Below, one piece after another: positions 1 through 11,507 of a stretch of 64,000 nucleotides of DNA (positions are counted from its first letter, which is position 1; each line of letters starts with the position of its first letter). This stretch comes from Sorghum bicolor (lineage: Eukaryota; Streptophyta; Magnoliopsida; Poales; Poaceae). The stretch covers positions 34,339,505 through 34,403,504 of the forward strand of contig NC_012879.2 in the NCBI RefSeq assembly GCF_000003195.3, given 5' to 3'. Both the position numbers and the translations under genes were made by a program. A model generated the notes under the pieces. That model was not told the DNA's origin. It did not search any database and saw only the letters and a program-made list of their open reading frames with translations.

Positions 1-1302
1 TGATGGCTCTATCGCCCGTCACAAAGCACGGTGGGTTGTTCGTGGTTTTTCACAGCAGTACGGCATCGATTACGACGAGACGTTCAGCCCAGTTGTCAAA
101 CCGGCCACCATCCGTGTCGTCCTCGGCATCGCTGCTTCTTCATCCTGGCCGATTCAACAGCTGGATGTGAAGAACACGTTTCTCCGTGGTCATCTGGATG
201 AGACTATCTACTGCCAACAGCCACCTGGCTTCGCCGACCCGGCCGCCCCCGACCACGTCTGCCTCCTGTACAAGTCCCTGTATGGACTTAAGCAGGCGCC
301 CAGGGTTTGGTACCAGCGGTTTGCCGGCTTTGATCAGCGCTCCGGCTTCACTGCTTCGGTCTCCGACATGTCCCTCTTTGTTTACAAGGAGGGCCCCGAC
401 GTCGCCTACCTGCTGCTCTACGTCGACGACATCATTTTGACTGCTTCGTTTCCTGTTCTACTTCGGCGCATCATCTGGCTTCTTCACTTTGACGGCCTCT
501 TCCTCTCCCAGCGACAGTATGCTACGGAGCTGCTCCAGCGTGCCGACATGGCCGAGTGTCACTCTACAGCGACTCCTGTGGATAGTCAGGCCAAGCTCTT
601 AGCTACAGATGGTGCTCCGGTGGCGGATGCTACCAGTACTGCAGTGTGGCTGGCGCTCTGCAGTACCTCACGCTGACTCGTCCGAACCTCGCCTATGCCA
701 TCCAGCAGGTGTGCCTCTTCATGCATGACCCGCGTGAGCCTCATCTAGCGTTGCTCAAGCATGTCCTCCGGTATGTGAAGGGCACTCTGTCCACCGGGCT
801 TCACCTTGGTGTTGGCGGCATCGACAGTTTGACCACTTACTCCGATGCTGATTGGGCTGGATGTTCGGACTCTCAGCGCTCCACTTCAGGCTACTGTGTC
901 TTCCTCGGTGACAACTTAGTCTCTTGGTCCTCTAAATGACAAACTATGGTTTCTCATTCGAGTGCGAAGGTTGAGTATCGTGCCGTTGCTCACGATGTGG
1001 CTGAGACTTGTTGGCTCCGACAGTTGCTTCAGGAGCTCCATGCGCCCATTGCTTCAGCAACGATCGTCTACTGTAACAACGTCAGCACCGTCTATATGAC
1101 TGCCAACCCAGTACATCATCGTCGCACGAAGCACATTGAGATAGACATCCACTTTGTTTGTGACAAAGTGGCCTTGGGACAGGTTCGGGTGCTCCATGTC
1201 CCATCGTCTCATCAGTTTGCAGACATCATGACTAAAGGGTTACCTGTACAATTGTTTACTGATTTTAGGTCTAGTCTTTGTATTCGTGACACTCCCGCTT
1301 AG
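1..1302 (+). pseudogene. Ty1/copia pol remnant (RT and RNase H), 3' end of element
   Basis: The translation reads as the C-terminal half of a copia polyprotein: the RT start (VRGFSQQYGIDYDETFSPVV), the SLYGLKQAPR block, the catalytic YVDD at 419-430, then RNase H (DADWAGCSDSQRSTSGY, SSAKVEYRAV, TKHIEIDIHFV) and the usual tail FADIMTKGL. It would have copied element RNA into DNA in the cytoplasmic particle. It is dead: a block of roughly 25 residues is missing just after YVDD, the frame shifts near 640, and a TGA stands at 937-939. The 5' part lies left of the window. The domain order and KGL tail make the superfamily certain; the lineage within copia is not assigned. Confidence 0.93.
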
Positions 1303-1314
1303 ACTGAGGGAGGG

Positions 1315-1481
1315 TGTTAGAATATAATTATAACAGCCCATATTGGGCTTACGGCCCATTGGCCTTGTACTCCTAGCCTGACTTGTATTAGTACCACATT
1401 GTAACTTGTAGATGTACTGCAAGCCTTCTAGGCTATATAATGAAGGTCACCCCCCTGGTTAGGGTGTGCGGTGTTTCTACA
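1315..1481 (+). mobile_element. 3' LTR of the copia element
   Basis: The LTR begins TGTTAGAATATAATT directly after a purine-rich tract (GAGGGAGGG, 1306-1314) and ends TTTCTACA, so it has TG...CA ends and is only about 167 bp long. It contains a TATA-like CTATATAAT near 1432. The sequence immediately after it is LINE coding sequence, so the copia element inserted into a LINE. GTTAC (1482-1486) is the expected right copy of the target duplication; the left copy is outside the window. Confidence 0.8.
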
Positions 1482-1860
1482 GTTACATGATATCTTGTAC
1501 CACAATACTAATGATGATTGTGATAGAGCAAGATGCAAGTTCCCTCAATTATATGATATCAATGTGGAACAAAACTGTTCTATTTCTTTTATGAAACAAA
1601 GAAGTGAGCATCTCTCTTTTAGAAGATGGCTCAATTGAGAAGGTTACATGTTATCTTATACCACAATACTAATGATGGTTGTGATAGAGCAAGATGGGAG
1701 TGGGAAAAATCTGGGAACTTCTCTATCAAATCTACTTATAAGAAGCTATGTAGGCATGACTGTGGGCCTAACTTCAAACAAGTTTAGAAGGCTAAGATAC
1801 CTCTGAAATATAAACTTTTAAACAAAATTGGAAAGGTGATGAATCAGGCACGGAGAAGGA
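1482..1860 (+). pseudogene. LINE (non-LTR retrotransposon) 3' fragment, zf-RVT region
   Basis: One frame reads KFPQLYDINVEQ, SEHLSFRRWLN, then RRLHVILYHNTNDGCDRARW, KSGNFSIKSTYKKLC and KAKIPLKYK. This is the order seen in plant LINE ORF2 C-termini leading to the zinc-finger RVT domain. It carries stops (for example near 1634 and 1785). A segment of about 55 bp at 1483-1536 recurs at 1644-1697, 161 bp further on, which looks like a local tandem duplication. The copia LTR interrupts the first copy. The part of a LINE that should come just before this fragment is found at 56461-57122. Confidence 0.75.
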
Positions 1861-1865
1861 AACTG

Positions 1866-1991
1866 TAAGTTTGGTGCTAATTGTAGATCCAGCAGTTTAG
1901 AGCAATTCTGGAATTAGTTTCATTGGATTAAGTTTGGTGCTGATTGTAGACCTAGCAGTTTTGACCAATTCTGGACTTGAATTCATTGGAT
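1866..1991 (+). repeat. 63-bp tandem duplication
   Basis: Two imperfect head-to-tail copies of a unit starting TAAGTTTGGTGCT, at 1866 and 1929, with about 8 differences. It lies downstream of the LINE coding remnant and may be in its 3' untranslated region. Confidence 0.8.
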
Positions 1992-2289
1992 TATACCAAA
2001 GGGTAAATCTGTCTACATTTTGGGCTTAGGGAACTGTTTGCTGGGTACTGTGGTTAACTCCAAATGCCACATGTTTTGATAACAAGAGGATTAGACCTCC
2101 TAGTCAGATCATGTCTTATGTGTTTTGACAACCAGACGTTGGATAGTTTGGCACACTTGGACAGGTGTTTTTGCTAGTTCTGCTGGTTGGTGATCCCTTA
2201 GTGATTAGCCTAGTGGCCAGGATTAACTTTTTTTAAGTTTCTTAGAGCACTAATAAAATTTGGTTTTTAAACATATGTTACTCACATGT
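1992..2289. other. No feature recognised
   Basis: AT-rich sequence between the LINE fragment and the TOP2-like intron. No coding exon is visible, although the next TOP2 exon (starting RRDYFG) would be expected here if the gene at 2.39-4.60 kb were colinear. Confidence 0.5.
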
Positions 2290-2340
2290 TGTCAATAAAA
2301 AAAGAACATATGTGCAATCAAATGTGCAACCAACAATACT
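2290..2340. repeat. Intron segment duplicated at 56043-56093
   Basis: About 51 bp beginning GTCAATAAAAAAAGAACATA matches 56043-56093 in the same orientation with roughly 8 mismatches. Both copies lie in the intron that separates the EGDSAK exon from the RRDYFG exon of the TOP2-like gene. A shorter partial copy follows at 2344-2367, so some of the similarity may be an old intron repeat. It could also be an unusually long target-site duplication left by the LINE. Confidence 0.65.
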
Positions 2341-2392
2341 CTTGTTAATAAAAAAGGAATATATGTGACAAACTTATAATTGTAATACTCAC

Positions 2393-4600
2393 AGCTAGAG
2401 CTTTTGCTGAGTCTCCTTCGGTAATAATCAAAGTGCATTTGTGAGAGTCCACTCCACCAACACGAGTTGCATCCTCAAACTTCGTTGGATTTGCTTCAAT
2501 GCTTTCATCCTCTTCTTTAAGTGCCCATGCAAGTGTCTCCTTTAAAGCACATCTAAATATTTCTTTAAAGATAAAAGAATGTGCCACTGAAATTTTTTTA
2601 CTTCATATTAGCAATACACAGGCATCAAAGCAACATACAACCTACATTATTAAGAAAACAAAACCACATACCTTCAGTGAAAAACTCCTCGAACTTAGCA
2701 TTTCTGAGAGCAGGATCAATGTAAACTTTTGCATTATCTGTTTACTTTGTATTAGCAATATGGAGGCTTATAAGAAACACAACTTAAATTTTAAAAAAAC
2801 ACACACACACACAATCACATACCTTGAAACTGTGGTTCACCATAAAAAAAGGGATAGTCCGCATTTATGAAGACACATAAGTGGCTCTTCACATCACTTG
2901 TCTGTATCTCAATGTTCTGAACATTCTTCATTTTCCTTTTGATTGAACTTTTCAGATGTTCTTCAACATGTCTTGTGATAGTATCAAATTGAAATCCTCC
3001 CTCTATTACAACACCATTAACAAAGTTGAACTGAAACAAATACAAAGATAGTGAGTTGCAAAACAAACGCAGCCGATAGAGAATATAGCCTACATAACTT
3101 TGGCTGGGAACACAAACCTGTTGGTATTGGCCATTTCTGCTTAAAGTAATACACACCTCCCAAGCAAAGGCTAACTTTTGTTATACACTGAAATAAAATA
3201 CAAGAGTAAATATTTTAAAAACAGACATATGGTTTTGTTTATCCTAAATAAAACTTTTGTTTTTATGAATATTTGAAACCTTTTTGATGTCTTCTTGGAA
3301 GGAGATGGCAGGTACAAATCCACATAACTTGAAAAATTATTAGTGAGCAAATGGCCATCTAGATGAACCTTTAGTTTCTGGTTGTTTCTTCTTTTGTAAA
3401 GTGCAGCCAGATCTACCACCCTTTTTCTCATAAGGGCTGTCATATCATCTTGAAGCTCATTACAGTAAAAACTCAATGTGGTCCAATGACACCCATTAGA
3501 GCATTCTGTGATTTTAGCATTTCTTTTCTTCCCAGGTTTGCCATAAAAAAACTAAATTTGTGTTGAATAAGATATGAAATTAGTGTTTAGTTAAGTCATT
3601 TTAAAAAAAATAAACTTACACCTTTTATGCTACTACTAATTTCTGAACTAAGTAGAGGTTAAAATAAACAATACACATTAGGTGACAACAAAAGTAGTAA
3701 ACACACATTATGACACAAATAAAAATTTATACTTGTATTAAAGTACTCCCTCCGTATCAGATTTAGAAGTCGATTTGGACAAGGTTTGAGTCAAATATTG
3801 GGAATATAAATCATCAATAACTTTTAAATTGTTGAGTTTGCAAATGTGAAAAATTATATGAATAGATTTGTCTTGAAAAATACTTTCATAAAAGTATATC
3901 TATATCTATATCATTTTGTCCTAAATATTTTATAAAAATAAGAGGTCAAAGTTGTGTTTTGGAAACCATGTCACTATTCTAAACGACTGCTAAATTCGAT
4001 ACGGAAATAGTATAGATTTATCTACCTTTTATCTAAAAAAACACTCTTGAATAGACCCTGACAACAAAATCATACTGAATCCATCCATCCCAAAATATAG
4101 CAACTTAGGAGGGGATTGGACACAACCTAGTATTTTGGGAGTAATTACATGGTCATTTAGTGCAAAATATAATTTGAATAAGCCTTTAGTACGAAGCACT
4201 ATACCTTCTTGCATTTCCGGTCACTTGCATTAAATGTTGTGATCACAAATCATAAAAAGATGGATGAGCCTTGAGGATCCATATATTTTCTAATGGAGGA
4301 GTTTCTGAGCAAGAGAGTATACCAGGGGTCGAGGTTATCATTTTCAAACGGAAAGAAAACTCCAAAGCAACGTATGGAGATATAGCGCTCGTCCACTTTA
4401 ATGTTAACATCCAGGTCAATCTTGTCGTTTGTAAGGATCTCTGTATGGAGTTCTTGTTCAAGTTCAAAAGACATTAATATCTCATCAAATATAGTTTGTA
4501 GAATTGGGATGTAGTTGACATTTCGATGCACCATGGCATGGCCGTTGTAAACCCATTGCATTTTTGTTTGCATCTTTAATAAATTGTGCTTGTCAAGCAC
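2393..4600 (-). pseudogene. TOP2: DNA topoisomerase II-like gene, 5' half (ATPase to TOPRIM start)
   Basis: Spliced minus-strand exons read as eukaryotic topoisomerase II, the ATP-dependent enzyme that passes one duplex through another in the nucleus. Approximate exons are 4600-4290 (MQWVYNGHAMVHR, PILQTIFDEI), 3550-3280 (HWTTLSFYC, DDMTALMRKRVVDLA, SSYVDLYL), 3172-3118 (WEVCITLSRNGQYQQ), 3030-2823 (FVNGVVIEGG, VKSHLCVFINA), 2737-2672 and 2577-2393 (HKCTLIITEGDSAKALA). Most junctions have GT/AG. The conserved NAADNKQ ATP-binding stretch that should follow FDEI is replaced by unrelated residues, so the ATPase cannot work. The next exon is not found to the left; it is at 55680-56009. The family call is strong; whether this is a captured fragment or a broken resident gene is open. 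Confidence 0.85.
3746..4010. mobile_element. Stowaway-type MITE
   Basis: 265 bp bounded by TA dinucleotides (3744-3745 and 4011-4012), starting CTCCCTCCGTATCAGA and ending with the partly degenerate complement ATACGGAAATAG. The CTCCCTCCGT terminus and TA target duplication are diagnostic of Tc1/mariner-derived Stowaway elements. It lies in a TOP2-like intron. Confidence 0.88.
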
Positions 4601-4601
4601 C

Positions 4602-4740
4602 TGCCAATGAGAAATTTTACTACAATTGTGAGGGCTACAGAAAAGAAAAAACGAAATGTGCCAATGAGAAATATTACTACAATTGTGAAGGCTACAGAAA
4701 AGAAAAAAAATGATATGTGCCAATAAGAAATATTACTACA
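4602..4740. repeat. About 60-bp tandem repeat at a splice acceptor
   Basis: Two full copies and one partial copy of a unit containing GCCAATGAGAAAT and CTACAATTGTGA. The copy next to the first recognisable TOP2-like exon carries the acceptor (minus strand CATTGGCAG, exon from 4600). The other copies read CATTGGCAC or TATTGGCAC and lack AG. Confidence 0.75.
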
Positions 4741-4960
4741 TTTATCTGGAGGGGGGAGCTGCCGGCTCGTTGATTGCTTGGAGAGGGGGTGCCAGCTCGT
4801 TGATGGCTTCCCGCTGGCTCTGGGTTGCATCGCCGCTCGCTAGGGGACGCTTGCGAGGGTGCAAGCCACTAGCGGCTGCGTCGCCGCTCGCCATGGGACG
4901 CTTCGTCTTGTCAGCTTGGACAAATGCACCGAGAGGGAAAATTTTCCAAAACAGTAAGTG
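4741..4960. repeat. GC-rich segment with internal duplications
   Basis: Two short direct duplications: GCTCGTTGATTGCTTGG versus GCTCGTTGATGGCTTCC, and CATCGCCGCTCGCTAGGGG versus CGTCGCCGCTCGCCATGGG. It separates the helicase fragment from the TOP2-like exons and its base composition is unlike both. No function is assigned. Confidence 0.55.
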
Positions 4961-4984
4961 AGCATTGTGTGGTCTAATAGAAGT

Positions 4985-5325
4985 TAAGCAATCTGCAAAA
5001 AAAACAACAAAACCACTTGAAAATATCTCATGGTAGACAATGTTCGTTTCATGTGTCCAGTCACCATTCATATGCTCTATCAATATCTCTAGATCTCTTT
5101 GAGGTGACATGTGAAACAGCAACAAACAAGCATCGGTAAATACAGGTTTTTTGGGTAGTTACCAGCATTGGACAATGCCTGCCCTTGGCTCCTATTGATA
5201 GTCATTGCATAGCATACCTTAACTTTAAATTGGTGCCTCTCTAGAACAAAGGGCAGCTTTGTATTTGTAAGTGTTAGACAAATCCTTGGAATCAGAACAA
5301 CATGCCCCATGTGTGTGACGGTCAT
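4985..5325 (-). pseudogene. Helitron (Pif1-like) helicase C-terminal fragment
   Basis: The minus strand reads VVLIPRICLTLTNTKLPFVL, then FKVKVCYAMTINRSQGQALS, and after a one-base frameshift near 5155, PVFTDACLLLFHMSP, LEILIEHMNGDW and ETNIVYHEIF. This is the closing part of the RepHel helicase of plant Helitrons (compare the usual TINKSQGQTL and KNVVYKEVF motifs), which drives rolling-circle transposition. The Rep domain and most of the helicase are missing. TOP2-like exons follow on the same strand about 400 bp further on, as seen when Helitrons capture genes. Confidence 0.82.
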
Positions 5326-5443
5326 TATCTATATATGCTTCTATTAAAATATTGAAGGGCTATGAATGCAGGTACAAAGAAGAAATGTGTTGTAACTGTC
5401 CACATCTGGTTCGTATGTCACGCTCCACTATCCAAAGAGAAAT

Positions 5444-6333
5444 GGAAAAAGTCTACAAACCCCTCTCAACTATCCAGTGTACTCTACTTCACCCCCGAAC
5501 TATAAAACCGGATATTCTAACCGGTCAAATAACACCCTTGAGCAGTTTTGAAGGGTGGTTTTGTCTTTTTCTTTTTAATTTATTTCCGCCGAATCTTTGA
5601 AAATCATAATAAATCACAAAAAAATTATAAAAGGAAAAGTCTAATTTTGTTGAACTTTTGATGAGTAGATCTACACAGTGCATATATAATATGGTATACT
5701 TTAGTATAAAGTTTTTGCTGTAGTACACAGTGAATACATGCAGTTTCGATGGTCTAGTTATGGTAAACTTTTTATGGTGGGCTCATTATTATATGCTTGA
5801 ACTATGATAAAAAATTTATACTCGTTGAATCACGTATAACTTAGTTATAGATAAAGCATAGATTTAACAAAAATAAAGCTAAATAAATCTATAACTAAGT
5901 TATACGTAATGTAATGTGTACGAAATAATTACTATAGTTCAACAAGACAATAATTAGCTCATCAAACAAATTCACCATAATTGGACGATAAAAACTGCAT
6001 ATATAAATTATTCTAATTAATTATAGAAAAACATAGATCCAAAGCTATAGCAAAAACTTTATACTAAGCATACCATATTATATATTCACTATGTAGATCT
6101 ACTTATGTGGAGTCCAACAAGATTAGATTTTATATTTTATGATTTTTCTTTAATTTATTATGATTTTTCAAAGATTCAACAAAAATAAATAAAAAAGAAA
6201 AAGACAAAAGCACCCTACTTGAGGGGGTTATTTGACCGGTTTTAAAAAGTTTAAAGTGTAGAATATTCGATTTTATAGTTTAGGAGGTAAAGTAGTCCAC
6301 TCTAGATAATTTGTGATTATGTAAACATTTTCT
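5444..6333. mobile_element. Foldback MITE with 10-bp target duplication, Mutator-like
   Basis: The 890-bp element is flanked by AAAGAGAAAT at 5434-5443 and 6334-6343. The left end (GGAAAAAGTCTAC) matches the complement of the right end. The two arms, each about 300-400 bp, are inverted copies of one another (for example ACCGGTCAAATAAC, TAGATCTACACAG and AACTAAGTTATA motifs recur in complement), so the whole element can fold into one long hairpin. The 9-10 bp target duplication fits Mutator-derived elements. No transposase is present. Confidence 0.85.
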
Positions 6334-6343
6334 AAAGAGAAAT

Positions 6344-7585
6344 CACGGCCAGCAGAAGAAAACAGTGCCCTTAGAAGGCACAGTCGCAGCAAAGGGCACA
6401 ACAATCTCAAGCAAACAAGCATCTAAGGCAAGCCACACCTAATTGTCGCCCCACCCTCTCTCTCTAGGGCAATCATAAAAGCAACTAGTACAAACCGCAC
6501 GCCCTTGTGCACGAGGAAAAGTGAGCATCCAGTGATGTATAATAATTAGAGTACATTGATCAATACACACTTGCGGGATGTATATATTACATATGGCTGC
6601 ATAGAGTACATTGATATATAAGTATCTATGTACATATTACATATGGTAAGTTCGTGATACATATTACACATATTAGCATGCATCAGCTGATAAAAGGGTA
6701 GATATATAAGTATTTTGAGATGTATATTTCACATATTGGATAGAGTAATCTTAAGTAGAACTGGTGCTGAACATTCTAAGATTGGTCTGGATCTTACATT
6801 CCGTGTCATGTTCCCAGATGAACATTCTATAAATCTCCTTGCCCTCTTGATGAAACAGTACTCCTGAATCTATCTGATGACACACTCCAGCCAGTAACTG
6901 TAGATGAGCAAATTTGGATGACAAAGATGGAACAATATCCAAAACAGCTGAATTGCTAATTCATGAACAATTTGAGAGCTACTTTGTAACAGAAAATCAA
7001 ACGTAGTCAGGTACTATCAATGTGTACACGCATGTTCTATTTAGACTGAGGTAATGTAAGCCATAGCAAGAATAAGATAAAGCAGATAAATAATAGCATC
7101 ATGTGTATTTTGCGGGGCACAAGGATATGAATTTGTGTGCAGTCATACCTTCACGGCTACATCACCACACAACAAGGTGGCAGGTGGAACATAGCGTCGA
7201 TTTTCAGGAGTAACAACGTGTCCATGAACAACCAAGTAGTTATGATAAATTCATCAATTATGGGAAAACAAAGGATTGGAAAGAAGTTGCTTCTGCCCTA
7301 TAATCAACAGTTGTATATTATGCTCTATTGAACCTGAAGACACAGCAATGACCTGGGCTACCAAATCCTTGTACATTTACCTCCAATAAATGGAAGAGGA
7401 TTATAGTTTCTATGTAAGCTTGTGGAAACAAATAAAGTGGTTCTCATTGGATGTATAAAGGCATGTCTTAAGTTGCACAAATGAAGGACATCAGGAAAAT
7501 TTCTAAAAATTTATATACCAACCCTATCTTATGTTGTAATGCAACACATTTTCTTCTTCTGAAAGGAAACAGCAAAGCAAAGTGG
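6344..7585. other. Unassigned sequence with possible minus-strand exon remnants
   Basis: Two short minus-strand stretches look protein-like. One is about 6955-6770 (SSKFAHLQLLAGVCHQI, IYRMFIWEHD). The other is about 7230-7149 (PENRRYVPPATLLCGDVAVK), which ends in AAG followed by GTATGA, a plausible donor. I do not recognise the protein. The rest is AT-rich with no gene seen. Confidence 0.3.
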
Positions 7586-7590
7586 CAAGT

Positions 7591-9103
7591 TGTTGACGGT
7601 CCTTAAGTATCAAATTTAATTATCAAATAAATAAAGAAAAGGATCCAAATGAAATCAACATCTAGACTTAGGGTTTTATCTGACAGAATTCCACGAGTTT
7701 TGGTGTTTGTCTATTTCTGTAGGGGGTTATCAGGAAATATGGAAGAAAGGCCCACATGTCAGGATTACGTAAAGATATTAACGTGCTGCGCAATTATCTT
7801 ACATCTAGAAGACTCCAGAAGCCACGAGACCGAAGCGGAGGCGAAACGGGGCCAGAGACAGGGCGCCCGCCCTGTCCTACTGGGCGCCCGCCCTGCCCCC
7901 AAGTCCAATCAGGACTCTGCTTTGCGGGAGATCTCCACCGACCTAAAGGATGAATCTAAACCATACAATCTATGTCGGTTTGATCCGATGGCCCATATTC
8001 ACTTAGAGGGACTATAAAACCAGACCCCCTGGCCCCTGGAGGAGAGAGCCTCTCAACCCTAATTCATTGTTCCATCAAGGGAGAAGAAGCCTCTGATCAA
8101 GATTAGAGCCACCACATCAATTAGACATCTAGATTAGCATAGCTACATAGGATTAGAACTAGAAGGAGTCAATCTTCGATTGGTTTCCGGATCTGTCAAG
8201 AGGATTCTTGGTAATTCTCTAATTGTGCTTCTAATTGCTTTCTAATTATCTTTGTTCTTCAATATTATGGATATGACTTTGTTCTACTTCAATATATTGC
8301 TTATGACTTTGCTCTACTTGCTTATATTCAAGATTATATCTGCGATTGTACCCAATATGCCAGATCGTGGGATGGTTCGTGATAGTGACAGCTTCATTGA
8401 TTCTTATATAGTCCCCCTCTCGTGTATTGGGCTGGCAGAGCAACATTATTACAGGGGAGTGATTGCTATGTTTCTCATATTCCTTGCTAATATCACTATG
8501 CATGGGCGTAGTCTTGTCTCGCAATGATTGCTAAGTATGCTTGCACTAACTATGATATGCTAGACTATATAGTTAAGAATAACTTAGGGAATATTCTTGT
8601 AGTTCGTTCTAATACCATGCTAATGACTTTCTAGAGTATCTAATTGAGGTGCTTATCATATTTATTATATGGCTAGATCAGATTAGTTATCCTTGTCACT
8701 ATTATTATTTCATATATCTTTTATGTGACACTTATCCCTGTATGAAGAGTTAGATATAATGTTCTCAATTATACATGCAATGATAGATGCTCAATCTCAT
8801 ATTCTATTCTGTAATCAATAGTGATGATCGCTAATCCCTTCCCAGTGGTAAAAATATAAATAACGATACCTGGAATACTTCCCGGTTAAAATGCTGCATC
8901 GGTATTAATCTGTGCGCTTGCAGATCCCATTCATTATTTATTTAGAAGAGCAATTGCATATTTCAATACCGCGTCTCTTATATCATGCTGGGGATGACAA
9001 CTTGGCTTAAGTGGTGTGAGGGATAGGTTTGGCATTTTTGGCACCGTTACTAGCTTTAGAGAACTTAGTCTACTTTTGGTAATGATGTTAAGAATACCCA
9101 ACA
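7591..9103 (+). mobile_element. Solo LTR, Athila-like gypsy (subfamily A)
   Basis: 1513 bp beginning TGTTGACGGTCCTTAAG and ending AATACCCAACA, flanked by the 5-bp duplication CAAGT (7586-7590 and 9104-9108). The start and general plan match the LTRs of the full element at 42686-51978. A TATA box (TATAAAA) lies at 8013-8019 and paired GGGCGCCCGCCC boxes at 7861 and 7882. No internal region follows, so it formed by LTR-LTR recombination. Compared with the copy at 10632-15024 it lacks a segment around 8338. The ORF in 8252-8527 is LTR sequence, not a gene. Confidence 0.92.
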
Positions 9104-9108
9104 CAAGT

Positions 9109-10403
9109 AACAATACTCAGGACATAAGGCATACCAATATACTGAGGTTGTGATATCCAACTTCACCATCCTGAAAAGAGCACACATGAAGGGAGCAAAG
9201 GGAACCAGGTTGAGGTGGACCAATGGGGGATTTTGGGGACGATGTGGCCCGGTTGGTTGGATGGGGTGAACCTTTGGTTTGTAGGAGTAAATTTGAAATA
9301 CATATAAGAGAAGTGTAAAGGGCCAAAGCACAAAAATAGTGTCCTGTTTATTTTAAGTGTCTTTAATTCTATGATTTTGCCTACATGAATGCAACAGATG
9401 AGGCATGAGAGCAACCTCAAAAGCATTGGAAGGTCAATATATATGGTCAAGGTGGAAAATAATTTCATTTTTTAGGAGAAAAGAACATAAATGGAGAAGT
9501 CGGTGTTATTTTTGTCAGCAAAATGAATAGGTAAGAAGTAATTAATCCTCAGATTTGTTTATGCAAATGGTACTTTATGAGCATCACATGTAGCAAACTG
9601 CAGCAATCAGAACCAATACTGGGACACATCAGGTGAGCTCACTGAGACAACAACAAGCAACTTTGTTCAGAATAGATGGAAAACTGCATTTTTTGATATA
9701 GTGTGATGTGATAGTGTGATCAAAACTACGCTTTTTAAAATTAAAGAAGCATTATGCAGCACTCATATGGAGCACCAAACAAGAACTCAACAACTCGGTG
9801 TTATAAGAGAACATTCTACACTTAACCATGCACCTAATCCCGGAAGGCCAGAATACAAATACTGTTGCAAGGAGTTTTAAAATACCAACTACTATTACTT
9901 TAAAGTGGCAGTACAGTAATTGTATTTGCAACTTGAGATGCAAGTACTAACACCTGTAGCAGAAAACTAAAGTGAAACTTATTAGAAATTACCACCTATA
10001 ATTCAGTGGACAAGGGTACCTGACCTATTGAAACTTTGGGGGTTCAGTTGAGCTTCTCAGGTAATCTTGTCAGTGTCATTTTAAGTTGTGCTTGACCTGC
10101 ACCAAGCAGCAAAAGTGCTTTGAGTAGAAAAAAGGCAAAAACTTTAGTAAGTTGACCAGCCAGCTCCATGTTTGTTTCACTGCAGCTCTTTCTTTTTCCA
10201 TGCACCAAAGGACTAAATGCTCTAAATATATGTTTCATGGAAACATTGCAAGGCAGCGTATAGATGTGTAGCTATCACTAATCATCAGTTATCCATGAAG
10301 GCTAGAATACATCTGACTATATGACATAAGTATTTGAGGGGCAGGGGTATTCACTAAGATAATTCTGTAGTACTGATATGAAGTAATTAAGTATGGAAAA
10401 AAA
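9109..10403. other. No gene seen
   Basis: Spacer between two solo LTRs. It has no supported coding exon, no structural RNA and no terminal repeats that I can identify. Confidence 0.5.
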
Positions 10404-11507
10404 TTAAGTGTAGTACCCGATTTTAAGGACAAAACCAGATATGCACCATATGTGAGTCTTAGAAGTCAATTCTCACATAAAATAAGGGGTAATATCAATA
10501 GACATTGATCACACGGTTTTCCTTGATCTTTTAGGTCGGTGGTGCACGATCCAAGAGTTTGGTTCGGATTGGCTCCGAGACCTGGGCGGGCGCCCAAGCG
10601 GGGAGGGCGGGCGCCCTGCCCCCGAGCCCGTTGTTGGGTATTCTTAACATCATTACCAAAAGTAGACTAAGTTCTCTAAATCCAGTAACGGTGCCAAAAA
10701 TGCCAAACCTATCCCTCACACCACTTAAGCCAAGTTGTCATCCCCAGCATGACATGAGAGACACGGTATTGAAATATGCAATTGCTCTTCTAAATAAATA
10801 ATGAATGGGATCTGCAAGCGCACAGATTAATACCGATGCAGCATTTTAACCGGGAAGTATTCCAGGTATCGTTATTTATATTTTTACCACTGGGAAGGGA
10901 TTAGAAATCATCACTAATGATTACAGAATAGAATATGAGATTGAGCATCTATCATTGCATGTATAATTGAGAACATTATATCTAACTCTTCATACAGGGA
11001 TAAGTGTCACATAAAAGATATATGAAATAATAATAGTGACAAGGATAACTAATCTGATCTAGCCACATAATAAATATGATAAGCACCTCAATTAGATACT
11101 CTAGAAAGTCATTAGCATGGTATTAGAACGAACTACAAGAATATTCCCTAAGTTATTCTCAATTATATAGTCTAGCATTATCATAGTTAGTGCAAGCATA
11201 CTTAGCAATCATTGCGAGACAAGACTACGCCCATGCATAGTGATATTAGCAAGGAATATGAGAAACATAGCAATCACTCCCCTGTAATAATGTTGCTCTG
11301 CCAGCCCAATACACGAGAGGGGGACTATATAAGAATCAATGAAGCTGTCACTATCACGAACCACCCCACGATCTGGCATATTGGGTACAATCGCAGATAA
11401 ATACGGTATAAGCACCACGCCTACACAATATCTATCATTTACCCATGGATCCGATGGATAAACGCTATACGATCCTAAGCATGTATATAGATCGAATCTA
11501 ACTAAGC

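Noticed and set aside
6550..6730. Repeated ACATATTACATATGG-like words as a regulatory array
   Set aside because: Irregular AT-rich simple sequence without constant spacing.
7649..8017. 122-codon ORF also seen at 14598-14966
   Set aside because: It is the LTR U3 promoter region of the Athila-like family, with a TATA box at its end, and is not protein coding.
8252..8527. ORF in the solo LTR and its mirror at 11209-11418
   Set aside because: Both are the same stretch of Athila-like LTR read on either strand; LTRs of this family are not coding.
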